A stretch of 45,162 bases of DNA, taken from positions 1 to 45,162 of the forward strand of contig NZ_JAHBBH010000021.1 in the NCBI RefSeq assembly GCF_019331735.1. Direction: 5' to 3'. This document shows, piece by piece, positions 30,050 through 37,363 of this stretch. The position numbers were made by a program, and so were the translations under genes. A model generated the notes under the pieces. The model did no database searches. It saw only the letters and a list, made by a program, of their open reading frames with translations, and was not told the origin of the DNA. Numbering within the stretch: position 1 is the stretch's first letter; each line of letters begins with the position of its first letter. The DNA comes from Bifidobacterium miconis (GTDB lineage: Bacteria > Actinomycetota > Actinomycetes > Actinomycetales > Bifidobacteriaceae).

Positions 30050-31497
30050 GCCGAGGCCGGCTTTCCGTCGACGGCATCGTCCGTATCGGCAGAGTCGGCA
30101 ACGTCGTGCGCATCGGCCGCGCGCCGCGCGTCGGCATCGGCCCCATCCGCGTCCCACGCGACGTCCGCTCCCAGCAGCGCGGACAGGTCGGGGTGCAGGT
30201 ACTCATCCTGCGCCCGCTTGAGCGCGCCCACGTCGATCACGTTCGCGTCCGCGCGACCGGCAAGGTCGGGGATGTCGCTGGCCGCGGCAACGGTGATGAG
30301 CACCTGATCCTGCCGCGAGGCGAAGTCGAGGATCTGGCCGCGGCGCGACTCGTCGAGCTGCGCGAACACGTCGTCGAGGATGACGATCGGCCGCGTGCCG
30401 CGCTCGCGCGCGACGACGTCGAACAGCGCCATCTTGAGCGCGAGCGCCATCGTCCACATTTCGCCGTTCGACGCGAACTCGCGCGCCGGCATGCCGGCCA
30501 GCAGCAGCGACAGGTCGTCGCGGTGCGGGCCGATCAGGTTCTGCCCGCGCGCGACTTCGCCGGGGTAGATGCGCTGGAAGTGCTCGCTGATGCGAGGCAG
30601 GGGATCGTCGGCCAGAAAGATCTCGTCGAACGACGGCTCGTACGCAAGTTCCGCACGCTGGTCGTCGCCGGCGAGGCTGCGGTAGATCGCGGCGAACGGT
30701 TCGGCGATCATGTCGACGATGCGCCGGCGGTCGCGCGTGAGCGCGACGCCGAGCTCGATGAACTGTCCGGTCCAGATTTCCAGTCCGCTCAGTGCCGCGT
30801 CGGCGGCGGCCGGCACGACGTCGCGCGCGCCGAGCTGCTTGAGCAGGGCGGCGCGCTGCCTGGCGACTTTCGCGATGGTTTGCAGCCGGTCCGCGTAGCC
30901 GGGGACGAGCAGCGCGCCGGCCTGGTTGAGGAAAGTACGCCGGGAGGCCGGGTCGCCGGCGACGAGCCGCTGGTCTTCGGGGGTGAAGGAGACGCTGGGG
31001 ATGCGGCCGACGACGTCGCGCATGTACAGCGAGTTGCCGCCGTTGACGCGGGCCCGGTTCGCGCCGCGCGCCGCGACGGTGAGCTCGTAGGTGGTGACGG
31101 TCCGTTCGTCGTCCGCATTTGCCGGCATCGCGGCCGTCTCGTTCGCGCCCGCCTCTCCGTGAATCGCGTCGGACACGCCGTTTTGCCGCTCAGACGCCCC
31201 GCAGGCGCCCGTTCCGCTCGCTTTGACATCGGACGTCGCGTCCGGTGTTGAGAGGGCCGCGGCGGGGCCGCTGACGACGTTGGCGCGGATGACGGCGGAG
31301 GACTGTCCGCGTTCGACGAGCGGCAGCGACGACGAGGTGCGGTGGCTGGATCCGGTGGAGAGGACCTCGACGGCTTCGACGATGTTCGTCTTGCCCATGC
31401 CGTTCGCGCCCTGCAGGATGTTCACGCCGGGGGTGAAGTCGACCACGCAGTGCTCCCATGAGCGGTAGCGGTCGAGCGCCAGACGCGAGACGTGCAC
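30046..31497 (-). CDS. recF: DNA replication and repair protein RecF
   Basis: A 483-residue RecF, the SMC-like ATPase of the RecFOR pathway that loads RecA at gaps. The start is a GTG at 31497 with GGAGG upstream, giving the canonical HVSRLALDRYRSW opening. Walker A is GANGMGKT at residues 30-37, a signature-like region holds LFLADDPL.RI, and Walker B is RPIVILDDVFAQLDESRR. Typical RecF has 360-400 residues. The excess comes from a 57-residue Ala/Ser/Gly/Asp-rich insertion at about 76-132 and an acidic/alanine-rich tail of about 40 residues. It overlaps dciA by four bases. A structured 244-bp gap separates it from dnaN. Confidence 0.95.
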   Translation of the reverse strand: MHVSRLALDRYRSWEHCVVDFTPGVNILQGANGMGKTNIVEAVEVLSTGSSHRTSSSLPLVERGQSSAVIRANVVSGPAAALSTPDATSDVKASGTGACGASERQNGVSDAIHGEAGANETAAMPANADDERTVTTYELTVAARGANRARVNGGNSLYMRDVVGRIPSVSFTPEDQRLVAGDPASRRTFLNQAGALLVPGYADRLQTIAKVARQRAALLKQLGARDVVPAAADAALSGLEIWTGQFIELGVALTRDRRRIVDMIAEPFAAIYRSLAGDDQRAELAYEPSFDEIFLADDPLPRISEHFQRIYPGEVARGQNLIGPHRDDLSLLLAGMPAREFASNGEMWTMALALKMALFDVVARERGTRPIVILDDVFAQLDESRRGQILDFASRQDQVLITVAAASDIPDLAGRADANVIDVGALKRAQDEYLHPDLSALLGADVAWDADGADADARRAADAHDVADSADTDDAVDGKPASA

Positions 31498-31668
31498 CGG
31501 GGTTCCTCCGATAAGTGGTTGTTGGTCGGGCTGATGCCATGCCGGCCGGAAACGTGGTTCCCGATCGGCGCATGGTCTACATGGTCTTGGGTGCCGGCGG
31601 GGCCGGGTCGACGACCGACCTGCGGCGAGATGGGCGGAGTCGAAGTCCGTGGACCCCGACTCCATGCG

Positions 31669-31714
31669 GTAAGCGCTTTCCGTTTGGTCTTCCCGCAATT
31701 TGGAAAGCGCTTAC
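31669..31714. promoter_or_regulatory. Inverted repeat with AAGCGCTT cores in the dnaN-recF gap
   Basis: GTAAGCGCTTTCC (31669-31681) and GGAAAGCGCTTAC (31702-31714) are perfect 13-bp inverse copies around a 20-base centre. Each contains the palindrome AAGCGCTT, the usual core of LacI-family operators. No T-run follows on either strand, so a plain terminator is less likely. A second hairpin, GGAGTCG...CGACTCC (31636-31663), lies next to it. Confidence 0.6.
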
Positions 31715-31741
31715 AGAGGCTTGGTTGCTAGGATTTCAGCG

Positions 31742-32866
31742 TCAAGCGGTGATGCGCATCGGCACGAGCAGATAGCGGTAGTCCATCGACTCGTCGGAAT
31801 CCGCCTCCTGCTGTCCATTGAACTCGACCGGCTTGACGGCGGTGGTCATCTTCATGCGCACGTACGGTTCGGTGATCGCGGACAGGCCTTCGATCAGATA
31901 CGACGGGTTGAACGCGACGGTGATGTCGTCGCCGTCCATGTCGATATCGAGGATTTCCTGCGCCTGCGCCTCGTCGACCGCGCCGGCGGACAGCGTGATT
32001 TCCTGTCCGGAGAACGCCATGCGGATCGGGGCGTTGCGTTCGGCGACCAGCGCGACTCGCTTGATCGCGCCGATGAGCTTCTGCCGGTCGACCACCGCCT
32101 GAATCGGATAGTCGTCGGCGAACAGGCGGTCGACCGCCGGGAACTCGCCGTCGATCAGCTGCGACGTCGAGACGCGTCCGGCGTTCTCGAATCCCAGCAA
32201 CGACGCGGAATCCTCGTCGAAATCGACGATCACGTTCTGATGTTCGTCGAGCGAACGCGCGATGTCACGCAGCAGCGAGCCGCGCACCAGCGTCGTCGTG
32301 TTCACGTCGAGATTCTGCGGGGTCCACGAGAACGTCGCGCGGGCCAGACGGAAACGGTCGGTCGACGTCATGATGACCTTGTCCCCGTTGAACTGGACGC
32401 GAACGCCGGTGAGCACCGGGCGATTCTCCTCGCGGGAGACCGCGACGCACGCCTGGGAGACCGCCTGCACGAACGTCGGCGCGTCGACCTGGCCGAGTTT
32501 TGCCGGAACGACGGGCAAATCCGGGTATTCCGCATCGGGCATGAGCTGCATGGTGAACGTCGACTTGCCCGACGTGATCGTCATGGTCGACTCGTTCGTC
32601 GACAGATACGTTTTTTCGGCGGGCAGCGACTTGGTGATGTCGGCGAGCAGCTTGCCGAGCACCAGCGCGGTGCCGGGTTCGTCGATGCCGGCTTCGATGT
32701 GATGACGCGCCGAGATTTCGTAATTGAACGCGGAAAGCTGCAAGGTGCCGTCGATCGCCTCGAGTTTGATGCCGGCGAGGATCGGATTGGCCGGTCGCGC
32801 GTCGATGACGCGCGTGGTCCAAGCCACCGCGTCGGCGAGAGCCGCGGAATCGATTTCGACTTTCAT
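31742..32866 (-). CDS. dnaN: DNA polymerase III beta subunit (sliding clamp)
   Basis: A 374-residue sliding clamp that encircles DNA and tethers polymerase III and many partners. The three-domain clamp layout is recognisable: N-terminal MKVEIDSAALADAVAWTTRV and LSAFNYEISARH; domain 2 with RPVLTGVRVQFNGDKVIMTSTDRFRLA; and the C-terminal hydrophobic-pocket region ending SMDYRYLLVPMRI. The length is normal (366-400). The ATG at 32866 follows TAGGAA. Order dnaA-dnaN-recF is kept but with an unusually long dnaA-dnaN gap of 1.65 kb that holds the origin. Confidence 0.97.
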   Translation of the reverse strand: MKVEIDSAALADAVAWTTRVIDARPANPILAGIKLEAIDGTLQLSAFNYEISARHHIEAGIDEPGTALVLGKLLADITKSLPAEKTYLSTNESTMTITSGKSTFTMQLMPDAEYPDLPVVPAKLGQVDAPTFVQAVSQACVAVSREENRPVLTGVRVQFNGDKVIMTSTDRFRLARATFSWTPQNLDVNTTTLVRGSLLRDIARSLDEHQNVIVDFDEDSASLLGFENAGRVSTSQLIDGEFPAVDRLFADDYPIQAVVDRQKLIGAIKRVALVAERNAPIRMAFSGQEITLSAGAVDEAQAQEILDIDMDGDDITVAFNPSYLIEGLSAITEPYVRMKMTTAVKPVEFNGQQEADSDESMDYRYLLVPMRITA

Positions 32867-32981
32867 GGGTTCCTACTTTCACTTCGGTGTACTGCGGCCC
32901 ATTGTATCCGGGCTCGGCCCGAAACGTCGCGTGACGGAAGCGAGCCGTGATTGCGGTGACGACGAGCTACGCAAGTGAGTA

Positions 32982-33003
32982 AAGTAGTCGTAGTAATAAG
33001 CGC
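32982..33003 (+). other. DnaA-trio-like stretch with GC clamp (candidate unwinding site)
   Basis: AAGTAGTCGTAGTAATAA reads as six triplets, five fitting the (A/T)A(G/A) pattern of DnaA-trios. It is followed by GCGC and then the DnaA boxes TGTGGAAAC (33004) and TGTGGATAA (33013). Trios, GC clamp and box in this order match the basal unwinding system described for B. subtilis and many other origins. Confidence 0.5.
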
Positions 33004-33246
33004 TGTGGAAACTGTGGATAAGTGGAGTTTTCCCAATGTGGAGAACGGCTGGCGGCATACGCTCCACTGTGGATAACTTCTGGAAAATCTGTGGACAAGT
33101 GGGCGACTTATCCACAGGTGTGACGACGATTCCGAGTTGTCCACATTCGAAGGCGAATAATCCACGAGTTATCCACATCTGGTGACGGTGTTATCCACGG
33201 GTTATCCGCAGGATTTACCCACATTTGTGGAAAAGGATGTGGATAA
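33004..33246. other. oriC: oriC: DnaA-box cluster
   Basis: Exact TTATCCACA/TGTGGATAA boxes at 33013, 33068, 33108, 33169 and 33238. Near matches at 33004, 33090 (TGTGGACAA), 33137 (TTGTCCACA), 33158, 33191 (TTATCCACG), 33202, 33215 and 33226. Boxes before about 33100 face mostly one way and later ones the other. With dnaA and dnaN on either side this is the expected chromosomal origin. A candidate melting site lies at its dnaN-side edge. Confidence 0.9.
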
Positions 33247-33310
33247 CTTTTCTCGTATTCGGCGCTCAATCCGGGCGTGTCGCGACGTTTCCCGAGCTGT
33301 TTCACGGCCC

Positions 33311-33405
33311 CTCATCCACCAGAATCGCGCTCAGCGACCAAAATCGACGCTTTTTCCGAACGCTCCGAAAAACGCCCAAAATCGTTCGCTCAGCGCCATC
33401 CTCCC
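33311..33405 (+). repeat. Origin repeat family, copy A
   Basis: Begins CTCATCCACCAGAATCG and continues with CTCAGCGAC, CTTTTTCC and CAAAATCGTTCGCTCA. The same order of blocks appears at 33736-33840 (direct, copy B) and 34350-34445 (inverted, copy C). The copies are diverged but keep order and spacing over about 100 bases. No coding function is evident. Confidence 0.55.
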
Positions 33406-33456
33406 GGACAGCGCTTTCCCGACGGTTCGTCTCGCCGTCTTTCGTTTCCGCATCGA

Positions 33457-33613
33457 GGTCACTTTGGTGACCGGCATGGCCGGGGCCGGGTGTGCCGGAT
33501 CGGCCCGGAGCGGTCGGGCGGCCTGGAACGGTCGGGCGGCGCGGGCGGATTCGACCGCAAGCGCAAGGGTTTGTGCCGGATCGGCCCGGAACGGTCACTT
33601 TGGTGACCGCCAT
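33457..33613. repeat. Composite direct repeats flanking a GC-rich block
   Basis: TGTGCCGGATCGGCCCGGA plus RCGGTC occurs at 33491-33515 and 33572-33596. GGTCACTTTGGTGACCG plus SCAT occurs at 33457-33477 and 33593-33613. The second unit is itself a palindrome (GGTCAC/GTGACC with TTTG between). The unit order is reversed at the two ends, so the block is bounded by the palindromic unit on both sides. Confidence 0.7.
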
Positions 33614-33668
33614 CAGGCACCTCGTGTCGCTGGTACTTTGCCGAGTGTGATGCGGCGGTCTCTGACTG

Positions 33669-33713
33669 ACTACCCCTCAGTCATTTCGTGATGGCTCCCC
33701 GGAGATGGGAGCC
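33669..33713. repeat. Dispersed REP-like palindromic element, copy 3
   Basis: ACTACCCCTCAGTC then GGCTCCCC..GGGAGCC, with a degenerate central part compared with the copies at 24419 and 27133. It is followed by GCTGCTTTGCCG (33718), whose inverse also stands beside the copy at 24419 (CGGCAAAGCAGC, 24371). Confidence 0.55.
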
Positions 33714-33735
33714 GTTGCTGCTTTGCCGCCCATCG

Positions 33736-33840
33736 CACCATCCACCACAATCGTTCCTGACGAACGTTTTTGCTCATTTCCCGCGCCGCTCCCCAAAATC
33801 CTCAAAATCGTTCGTCACGCGCGATTCTGTCGCGCGATTC
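33736..33840 (+). repeat. Origin repeat family, copy B
   Basis: CACCATCCACCACAATCG, then GACGAACGTTTTTGC, TTTCCC, CAAAATCGTTCGTCACGCGCGAT. It shares CATCCASCASAATCG and the following blocks with copy A (33311), and GAACGTTTT and CACGCGCGAT with the inverted copy C (34350-34445). Confidence 0.55.
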
Positions 33841-33930
33841 CGTCGTATCCGGTTTGATGGGCCGAGATAGCTCGCGGCGCGTGAATGCGACCATATGACC
33901 ATCGACATGGGATCATCCGGCACCGGCAGG

Positions 33931-34248
33931 TCACGCGATGGTTATCAACGTTCAGATTCCATCCCGTGATTGCACGGTTGTTCACGCGACGGCAAATCTA
34001 CGGCATATTCCATCGTGTGACCTCGCAAACCGCCATATTGGCGGTCACGGGATGGAAAAGCAGCGTGGGATGCCGTCTCGTGACAAAGTCCCCGATCACG
34101 GGATGGAAAAGCTTCGTGATTTTCCGTTGTGTGACCTCGCAAATCCTCATATTGGCGGTCACGGGATGGATGGTAGCGCTCAAATTCCGTTCCGTGACCC
34201 AAGTCCTAATCACGGGATGGAAGAACGGCGTGATATTCCGTCGCGTGA
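33931..34248. repeat. Array of six 39-bp palindromic elements with 114-bp super-period
   Basis: Each element is a 13-bp left arm (consensus TCACGGGATGGAA), a variable 13-base centre and the inverse arm (TTCCRTCNCGTGA). Left arms start at 33931, 33982, 34045, 34096, 34159 and 34210; right arms start exactly 26 bases later each time. Spacers between elements alternate 12, 24, 12, 24, 12 bases. The two 24-base spacers (34021-34044, 34135-34158) are nearly identical (CCTCGCAAA...CATATTGGCGG), while the 12-base ones differ. The repeat unit is thus a pair of palindromes, 114 bp long, present three times. All spacings are multiples of three, so reading frames stay open on both strands; I do not take this as coding. 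It lies between the origin boxes and dnaA. It could fold into cruciforms or hairpins or bind a dimeric protein. I know of no named family it belongs to. Confidence 0.9.
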
Positions 34249-34288
34249 CTTCGGCCGGGGAGGATACGTGACTTCGGTGGGGAGGATA
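34244..34288 (+). repeat. Tandem 22-23 bp repeat at the end of the palindrome array
   Basis: CGTGACTTCGGCCGGGGAGG plus ATA (34244-34266) is followed at once by CGTGACTTCGGTGGGGAGG plus ATA (34267-34288). The first copy overlaps the CGTGA end of the sixth palindrome, so it looks like a partial extension of the array. Confidence 0.75.
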
Positions 34289-34349
34289 TAAGTGTTTCGC
34301 GCGTTTCATCCGTGCTGTGGTGGGGATTTCCCACCGCTCTCCAAACGAG

Positions 34350-34445
34350 ACGATCGCGCGTGGAGACGAAAAACGGCGGTTTTTCCGGGACGCCGGAAAA
34401 ACCGCCGAAAACGTTCGCTGAAAACGATTCTGCTGGATGGAGGAC
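34350..34445 (-). repeat. Origin repeat family, copy C (inverted)
   Basis: On the minus strand: TCCTCCATCCAGCAGAATCG, TTTTCAGCGAACGTTTTCGG, then TTTTTCC and CACGCGCGAT. It is the inverted relative of copies A and B, ending 76 bases from the dnaA stop. Internal GGCGGTTTTTCC / GGAAAAACCGCC forms a stable hairpin that could terminate dnaA transcription. Confidence 0.6.
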
Positions 34446-34521
34446 ATCGTGCAAGAAGAACGGCCGTCCGGTCTCCCGGCGCGGCCGCCCGCACATTTCC
34501 GCCCCGGGGGAGCGAAACTGA

Positions 34522-36141
34522 TCAGTCGTTGTTGGAGTTCTGCTTGAGACGCAGGGTCAGCTCCATCACGTAGTTATAAATTTCTTGCTTTTGCTGCATC
34601 TTCTCGTTGATCTGGCGCACTGCGTGCATCACCGTGGTGTGATCGCGTCCGTGGAACACCTCGCCGATGTCCACCAAGCTCATGCCGGTATTTTCGCGGC
34701 ACAGGTACATGGCAATCTGGCGGGCGATGGACACGTTCTTCGTACGGCCCTTGCCAACGATGTCGTCAAAGGACAGATGGAAGTACTTGGCCACTTGGCT
34801 GATGATGTCGGTGGGCTTGATCTCGACGTCCGCCGTGAAGAAATCCTGCAGCGTCTGCTCGGCCAGAGCCGGCGTAACAGGCTGATTGCTCAGTGATGCG
34901 ACGGCCGTGACGCGGGTGAGCGCGCCCTCCAGCTCGCGGATGTTCTCGGTGAACCGCTCGGCGATCAGGTCGAGCACGTCGTTGGGGATGTTGGTATGGT
35001 TCATCGATGCCATCATGCGAAGGATTGCAATGCGCGTTTCCAGATCCGGCGGCTTCACGTCGACCGGCAGGCCGGATTCGAAGCGGGAAATGAGTCGCGC
35101 CTCGAAGCCCTTGAGATTCTTCGGCGCCACATCGGACGCGATGACGATACGCTTGTTCGCCTGATACAGCGCATTAAACGTATGGAAAAATTGCTCGAGC
35201 GTCGCTTCCTTGCCGCCAAGGAACTGGATGTCGTCGATGAGCAGCACGTCGACCTCGCGGTAGCGGCGGTTGAACTCGGCGATCTGGCCCTGGCTCTTGT
35301 TCGTGTCGGACAGCGCCTCGATGAACTCGTTGGTGAATTCCTCGGACGTGACGTACCGGACCTTGAGCGTCGGGTCCTTGACCAGCGCGTAGTTGCCGAT
35401 CGCGTTCAGCAGGTGGGTCTTGCCCAGACCGGACCCGCCGTAGATACACAGCGGATTGAAGTCGCGCCCCGATCCCTCGGCCACGGCCAGCGCCACGGTT
35501 CGCGCGAAGCGGTTGGAATCGCCGGGAACGAACGTGTCGAACGTCGCGTTCTTGTTCAGATGCGTCTGCGGATCGCGCGCGACCTGCGTGCGGCTCGCCG
35601 TGAACGTGCCCTCCGGAATCGCCGACGTCATGGACTGCGGCGGCATCGGCTGCGCGGTCATCGCGCCGGCCGGCGCGGGACGTACCGACGGCGTGGCGAC
35701 GGTCGGCATCTGCCGGCCGATCCGCTGCGCGGATTCGTCCGCGCGGTAGGCGTCCTGGCTCAGGTCGGCGACGGTCGGCGCGGACCGGGCGTCGAACTCC
35801 TTCGCGAACGCGCCCTGCTTGGCCTGCTGCGCCGGCGACGGTTCCGGTTCGGCGATCTGCTCCTGACGCGGCTCGACCTTGAACGCGGGGAACATCGACG
35901 TTCCCGACGCGATGCTCAGCGCGTGCAGCAGCGGCTGGTTCAGCTCCTTCTGCAGCGCCTGCTGCGTGGCGAGGTTCTCCACGCTCAGCACGATCGTCGT
36001 GCCGAACACGGCCTCGGGCACCACGCCTTCGAGCCAGCCCTTGTCGCGGGCGGTAAGCTTTGAATTATGCTTGAGCAGAGCCAGCGCATCGGCCCAGATG
36101 CGAGCCGCCTGCGCAGCGGGGTCCTGCGGCGTGTGCGCCAT
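34522..36141 (-). CDS. dnaA: Chromosomal replication initiator DnaA
   Basis: A 539-residue DnaA, which binds DnaA boxes and melts oriC in its ATP form. Domain I is at about 1-88 ([20 protein letters not shown]). Domain II is a long Pro/Ala/Gln-rich linker at about 89-195. The AAA+ domain III has Walker A GGSGLGKT at 235-242, Walker [14 protein letters not shown] and the arginine-finger region [13 protein letters not shown]. Domain IV holds the box-recognition motif [14 protein letters not shown] near the end. The ATG at 36141 has GGAGGAGG five bases upstream; a GTG at 36156 is the in-frame alternative. It is transcribed toward dnaN, with the origin array in between. Confidence 0.98.
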   Translation of the reverse strand: MAHTPQDPAAQAARIWADALALLKHNSKLTARDKGWLEGVVPEAVFGTTIVLSVENLATQQALQKELNQPLLHALSIASGTSMFPAFKVEPRQEQIAEPEPSPAQQAKQGAFAKEFDARSAPTVADLSQDAYRADESAQRIGRQMPTVATPSVRPAPAGAMTAQPMPPQSMTSAIPEGTFTASRTQVARDPQTHLNKNATFDTFVPGDSNRFARTVALAVAEGSGRDFNPLCIYGGSGLGKTHLLNAIGNYALVKDPTLKVRYVTSEEFTNEFIEALSDTNKSQGQIAEFNRRYREVDVLLIDDIQFLGGKEATLEQFFHTFNALYQANKRIVIASDVAPKNLKGFEARLISRFESGLPVDVKPPDLETRIAILRMMASMNHTNIPNDVLDLIAERFTENIRELEGALTRVTAVASLSNQPVTPALAEQTLQDFFTADVEIKPTDIISQVAKYFHLSFDDIVGKGRTKNVSIARQIAMYLCRENTGMSLVDIGEVFHGRDHTTVMHAVRQINEKMQQKQEIYNYVMELTLRLKQNSNND

Positions 36142-36455
36142 GCGGGCCTCCTCCACTCGAACGAATAATTACGACAACAGACCATTTTTACTCCGAAAGC
36201 TGGAAGTTATCCACAGGCTTGCGTGTTGCAAATACTGGAATGTGAATAACATCCGTGTAATTTGTGGATAACTTCACGCCGCATCCGCCTGATTTTCCAA
36301 CGTTTCCGCGTGTCGCGCCGCGCCCAGCACCGCGTTCGGAATGTGAAAACCCGCTCGGCGTTTTGACTTGTGGGCAGGGGTAAGAGTACTTTGGTATAGC
36401 TTGACTCATGAGGAGCCGTGCTTTGGCGCGGCTAAAAACACCGGGAGCTACAACT
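36142..36455. other. dnaA-rpmH divergent region with DnaA boxes
   Basis: This 314-bp promoter region contains TTATCCACA (36207), TGTGAATAA (36241) and TGTGGATAA (36263), suited to dnaA autoregulation or as part of a split origin. On the rpmH side TTGACT (36363-36368) is a good -35 box, with a poor TACTTT (36387) or TATAGC (36395) as -10. No gene is present. Confidence 0.7.
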
Positions 36456-36590
36456 ATGAAGAGGACATTCCAGCCGAACAACCGCCGTCGTCACATGAAG
36501 CACGGTTTCCGCGTGCGCATGCGCACCCGCTCTGGCCGCGCGCTCATCAACCGTCGCCGCGCCAAGGGCCGCGCTTCCCTGTCCGCCTGA
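36456..36590 (+). CDS. rpmH: 50S ribosomal protein L34
   Basis: A 44-residue, highly basic protein that matches bacterial L34 from end to end: [20 protein letters not shown] and [16 protein letters not shown]. It sits in the large ribosomal subunit. It is the first gene of the conserved rpmH-rnpA-yidD-yidC-jag-rsmG series, divergent from dnaA. GGGAGC lies a short distance upstream of the ATG. Full length and intact. Confidence 0.98.
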   Translation: MKRTFQPNNRRRHMKHGFRVRMRTRSGRALINRRRAKGRASLSA

Positions 36591-36614
36591 TCGACGGCAA
36601 CGGCAGTAACCGAC

Positions 36615-36998
36615 GTGGAGCGGCTCAAGAGCCATCGTGATTTCGTCACCGTGCTCAAGCGCCGCCGTAAAGTCAGCGACAAGGATATCGTCGTGCACTA
36701 TCTGGTGCGCGACGATTCCTCAGTTTTGGGCGATACGGCGACGTCGGCGCGGCGCGTCGGCCTTGCCGTATCCAAAGCGGTGGGTCATGCCGTGACCCGC
36801 AACGCGGTGAAGCGACGGTTCCGCGTACTCGCGCGGCGGTACGAATCCAGCCTGCCCGAGCAGTGCGACGTCGTCATGCGCGCCAAGCCGAGCGCCGCGA
36901 CGGCCGACTTCCAGTCGCTGGAAGCCCAAGTATCGTCGCTGTTTGCCGCAGTGTCGCGCAAAACCGCGAACGCAGCCGCGAAGCGTGACGGTCGATGA
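36615..36998 (+). CDS. rnpA: Ribonuclease P protein component
   Basis: A 127-residue protein cofactor of RNase P, which trims the 5-prime leader of precursor tRNAs with the RNase P RNA. The RNR signature is present as [20 protein letters not shown], after the N-terminal [19 protein letters not shown] substrate cleft strand. It starts with GTG at 36615, 24 bases after rpmH, with no strong ribosome site, as is common for this coupled gene. Its stop overlaps the yidD start as ATGA. The length is typical. Confidence 0.95.
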   Translation: MERLKSHRDFVTVLKRRRKVSDKDIVVHYLVRDDSSVLGDTATSARRVGLAVSKAVGHAVTRNAVKRRFRVLARRYESSLPEQCDVVMRAKPSAATADFQSLEAQVSSLFAAVSRKTANAAAKRDGR

Positions 36999-37363
36999 CC
37001 GTCGCCGGCGGCATGATTCGCGCGATTCGCTGGTACCAGCGCGCCATTTCCGCGCATCGTCCCGCCTGCTGCAAGTACTATCCCAGCTGTTCGCGATACG
37101 CGATCGAAGCTCTGGAACGATACGGCGCGTTGCGCGGGGGACTGTTGGCCGCGCTGCGATTGCTGCGCTGCCGGCCGTGGAGCCGCGGCGGCATCGATGA
37201 CGTTCCGCAGCGATATTCCGTGTTTTACCGATTTTCGTGGTCGAAGGCCCATGAGGAGCCCCGACTGACACCACTGGCCTGGCAAGACGGTTCCGGACCG
37301 CGGTCCGGCGACGGCCATGCGCAACATAAGGAGACGGCCTCAAGCGATGATCAATTACGATAA
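36995..37363 (+). CDS. yidD: Membrane protein insertion efficiency factor YidD
   Basis: A 122-residue YidD. It is a small membrane-associated protein thought to aid YidC-dependent insertion. The family core is clear: [34 protein letters not shown] with the conserved cysteines, then [17 protein letters not shown]. The C-terminal 40 residues are not conserved and run 17 bases into yidC. Its ATG overlaps the rnpA stop by four bases, so translation is coupled within the rpmH operon. Confidence 0.93.
   Translation: MTVAGGMIRAIRWYQRAISAHRPACCKYYPSCSRYAIEALERYGALRGGLLAALRLLRCRPWSRGGIDDVPQRYSVFYRFSWSKAHEEPRLTPLAWQDGSGPRSGDGHAQHKETASSDDQLR

Larger units (their letters stand above)
32867..34521. other. 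Origin-bearing dnaN-dnaA intergenic region
   Basis: This 1655-bp stretch has no convincing gene. From the dnaN side it holds: a DnaA-trio-like stretch (32982-32999); the main DnaA-box cluster (33004-33246); repeat-family copy A (33311-33405); a pair of composite direct repeats (33457-33613); a REP-like element (33669-33713); repeat-family copy B (33736-33840); the six-unit palindrome array (33931-34248) with a short tandem repeat attached; and the inverted repeat-family copy C (34350-34445). The dnaA gene follows after 76 bases. Confidence 0.85.

Noticed and set aside
33688..33870. Small gene in the origin region (also 33182-33691 and 34206-34496)
   Set aside because: These frames coincide with repeat elements, have no ribosome site and no recognisable protein features.
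33931..34248. CRISPR array
   Set aside because: The repeated units are inverted pairs of 13-bp arms, not direct repeats. Two of the spacers are near-identical, spacing alternates 12/24, and no cas genes are in the window.
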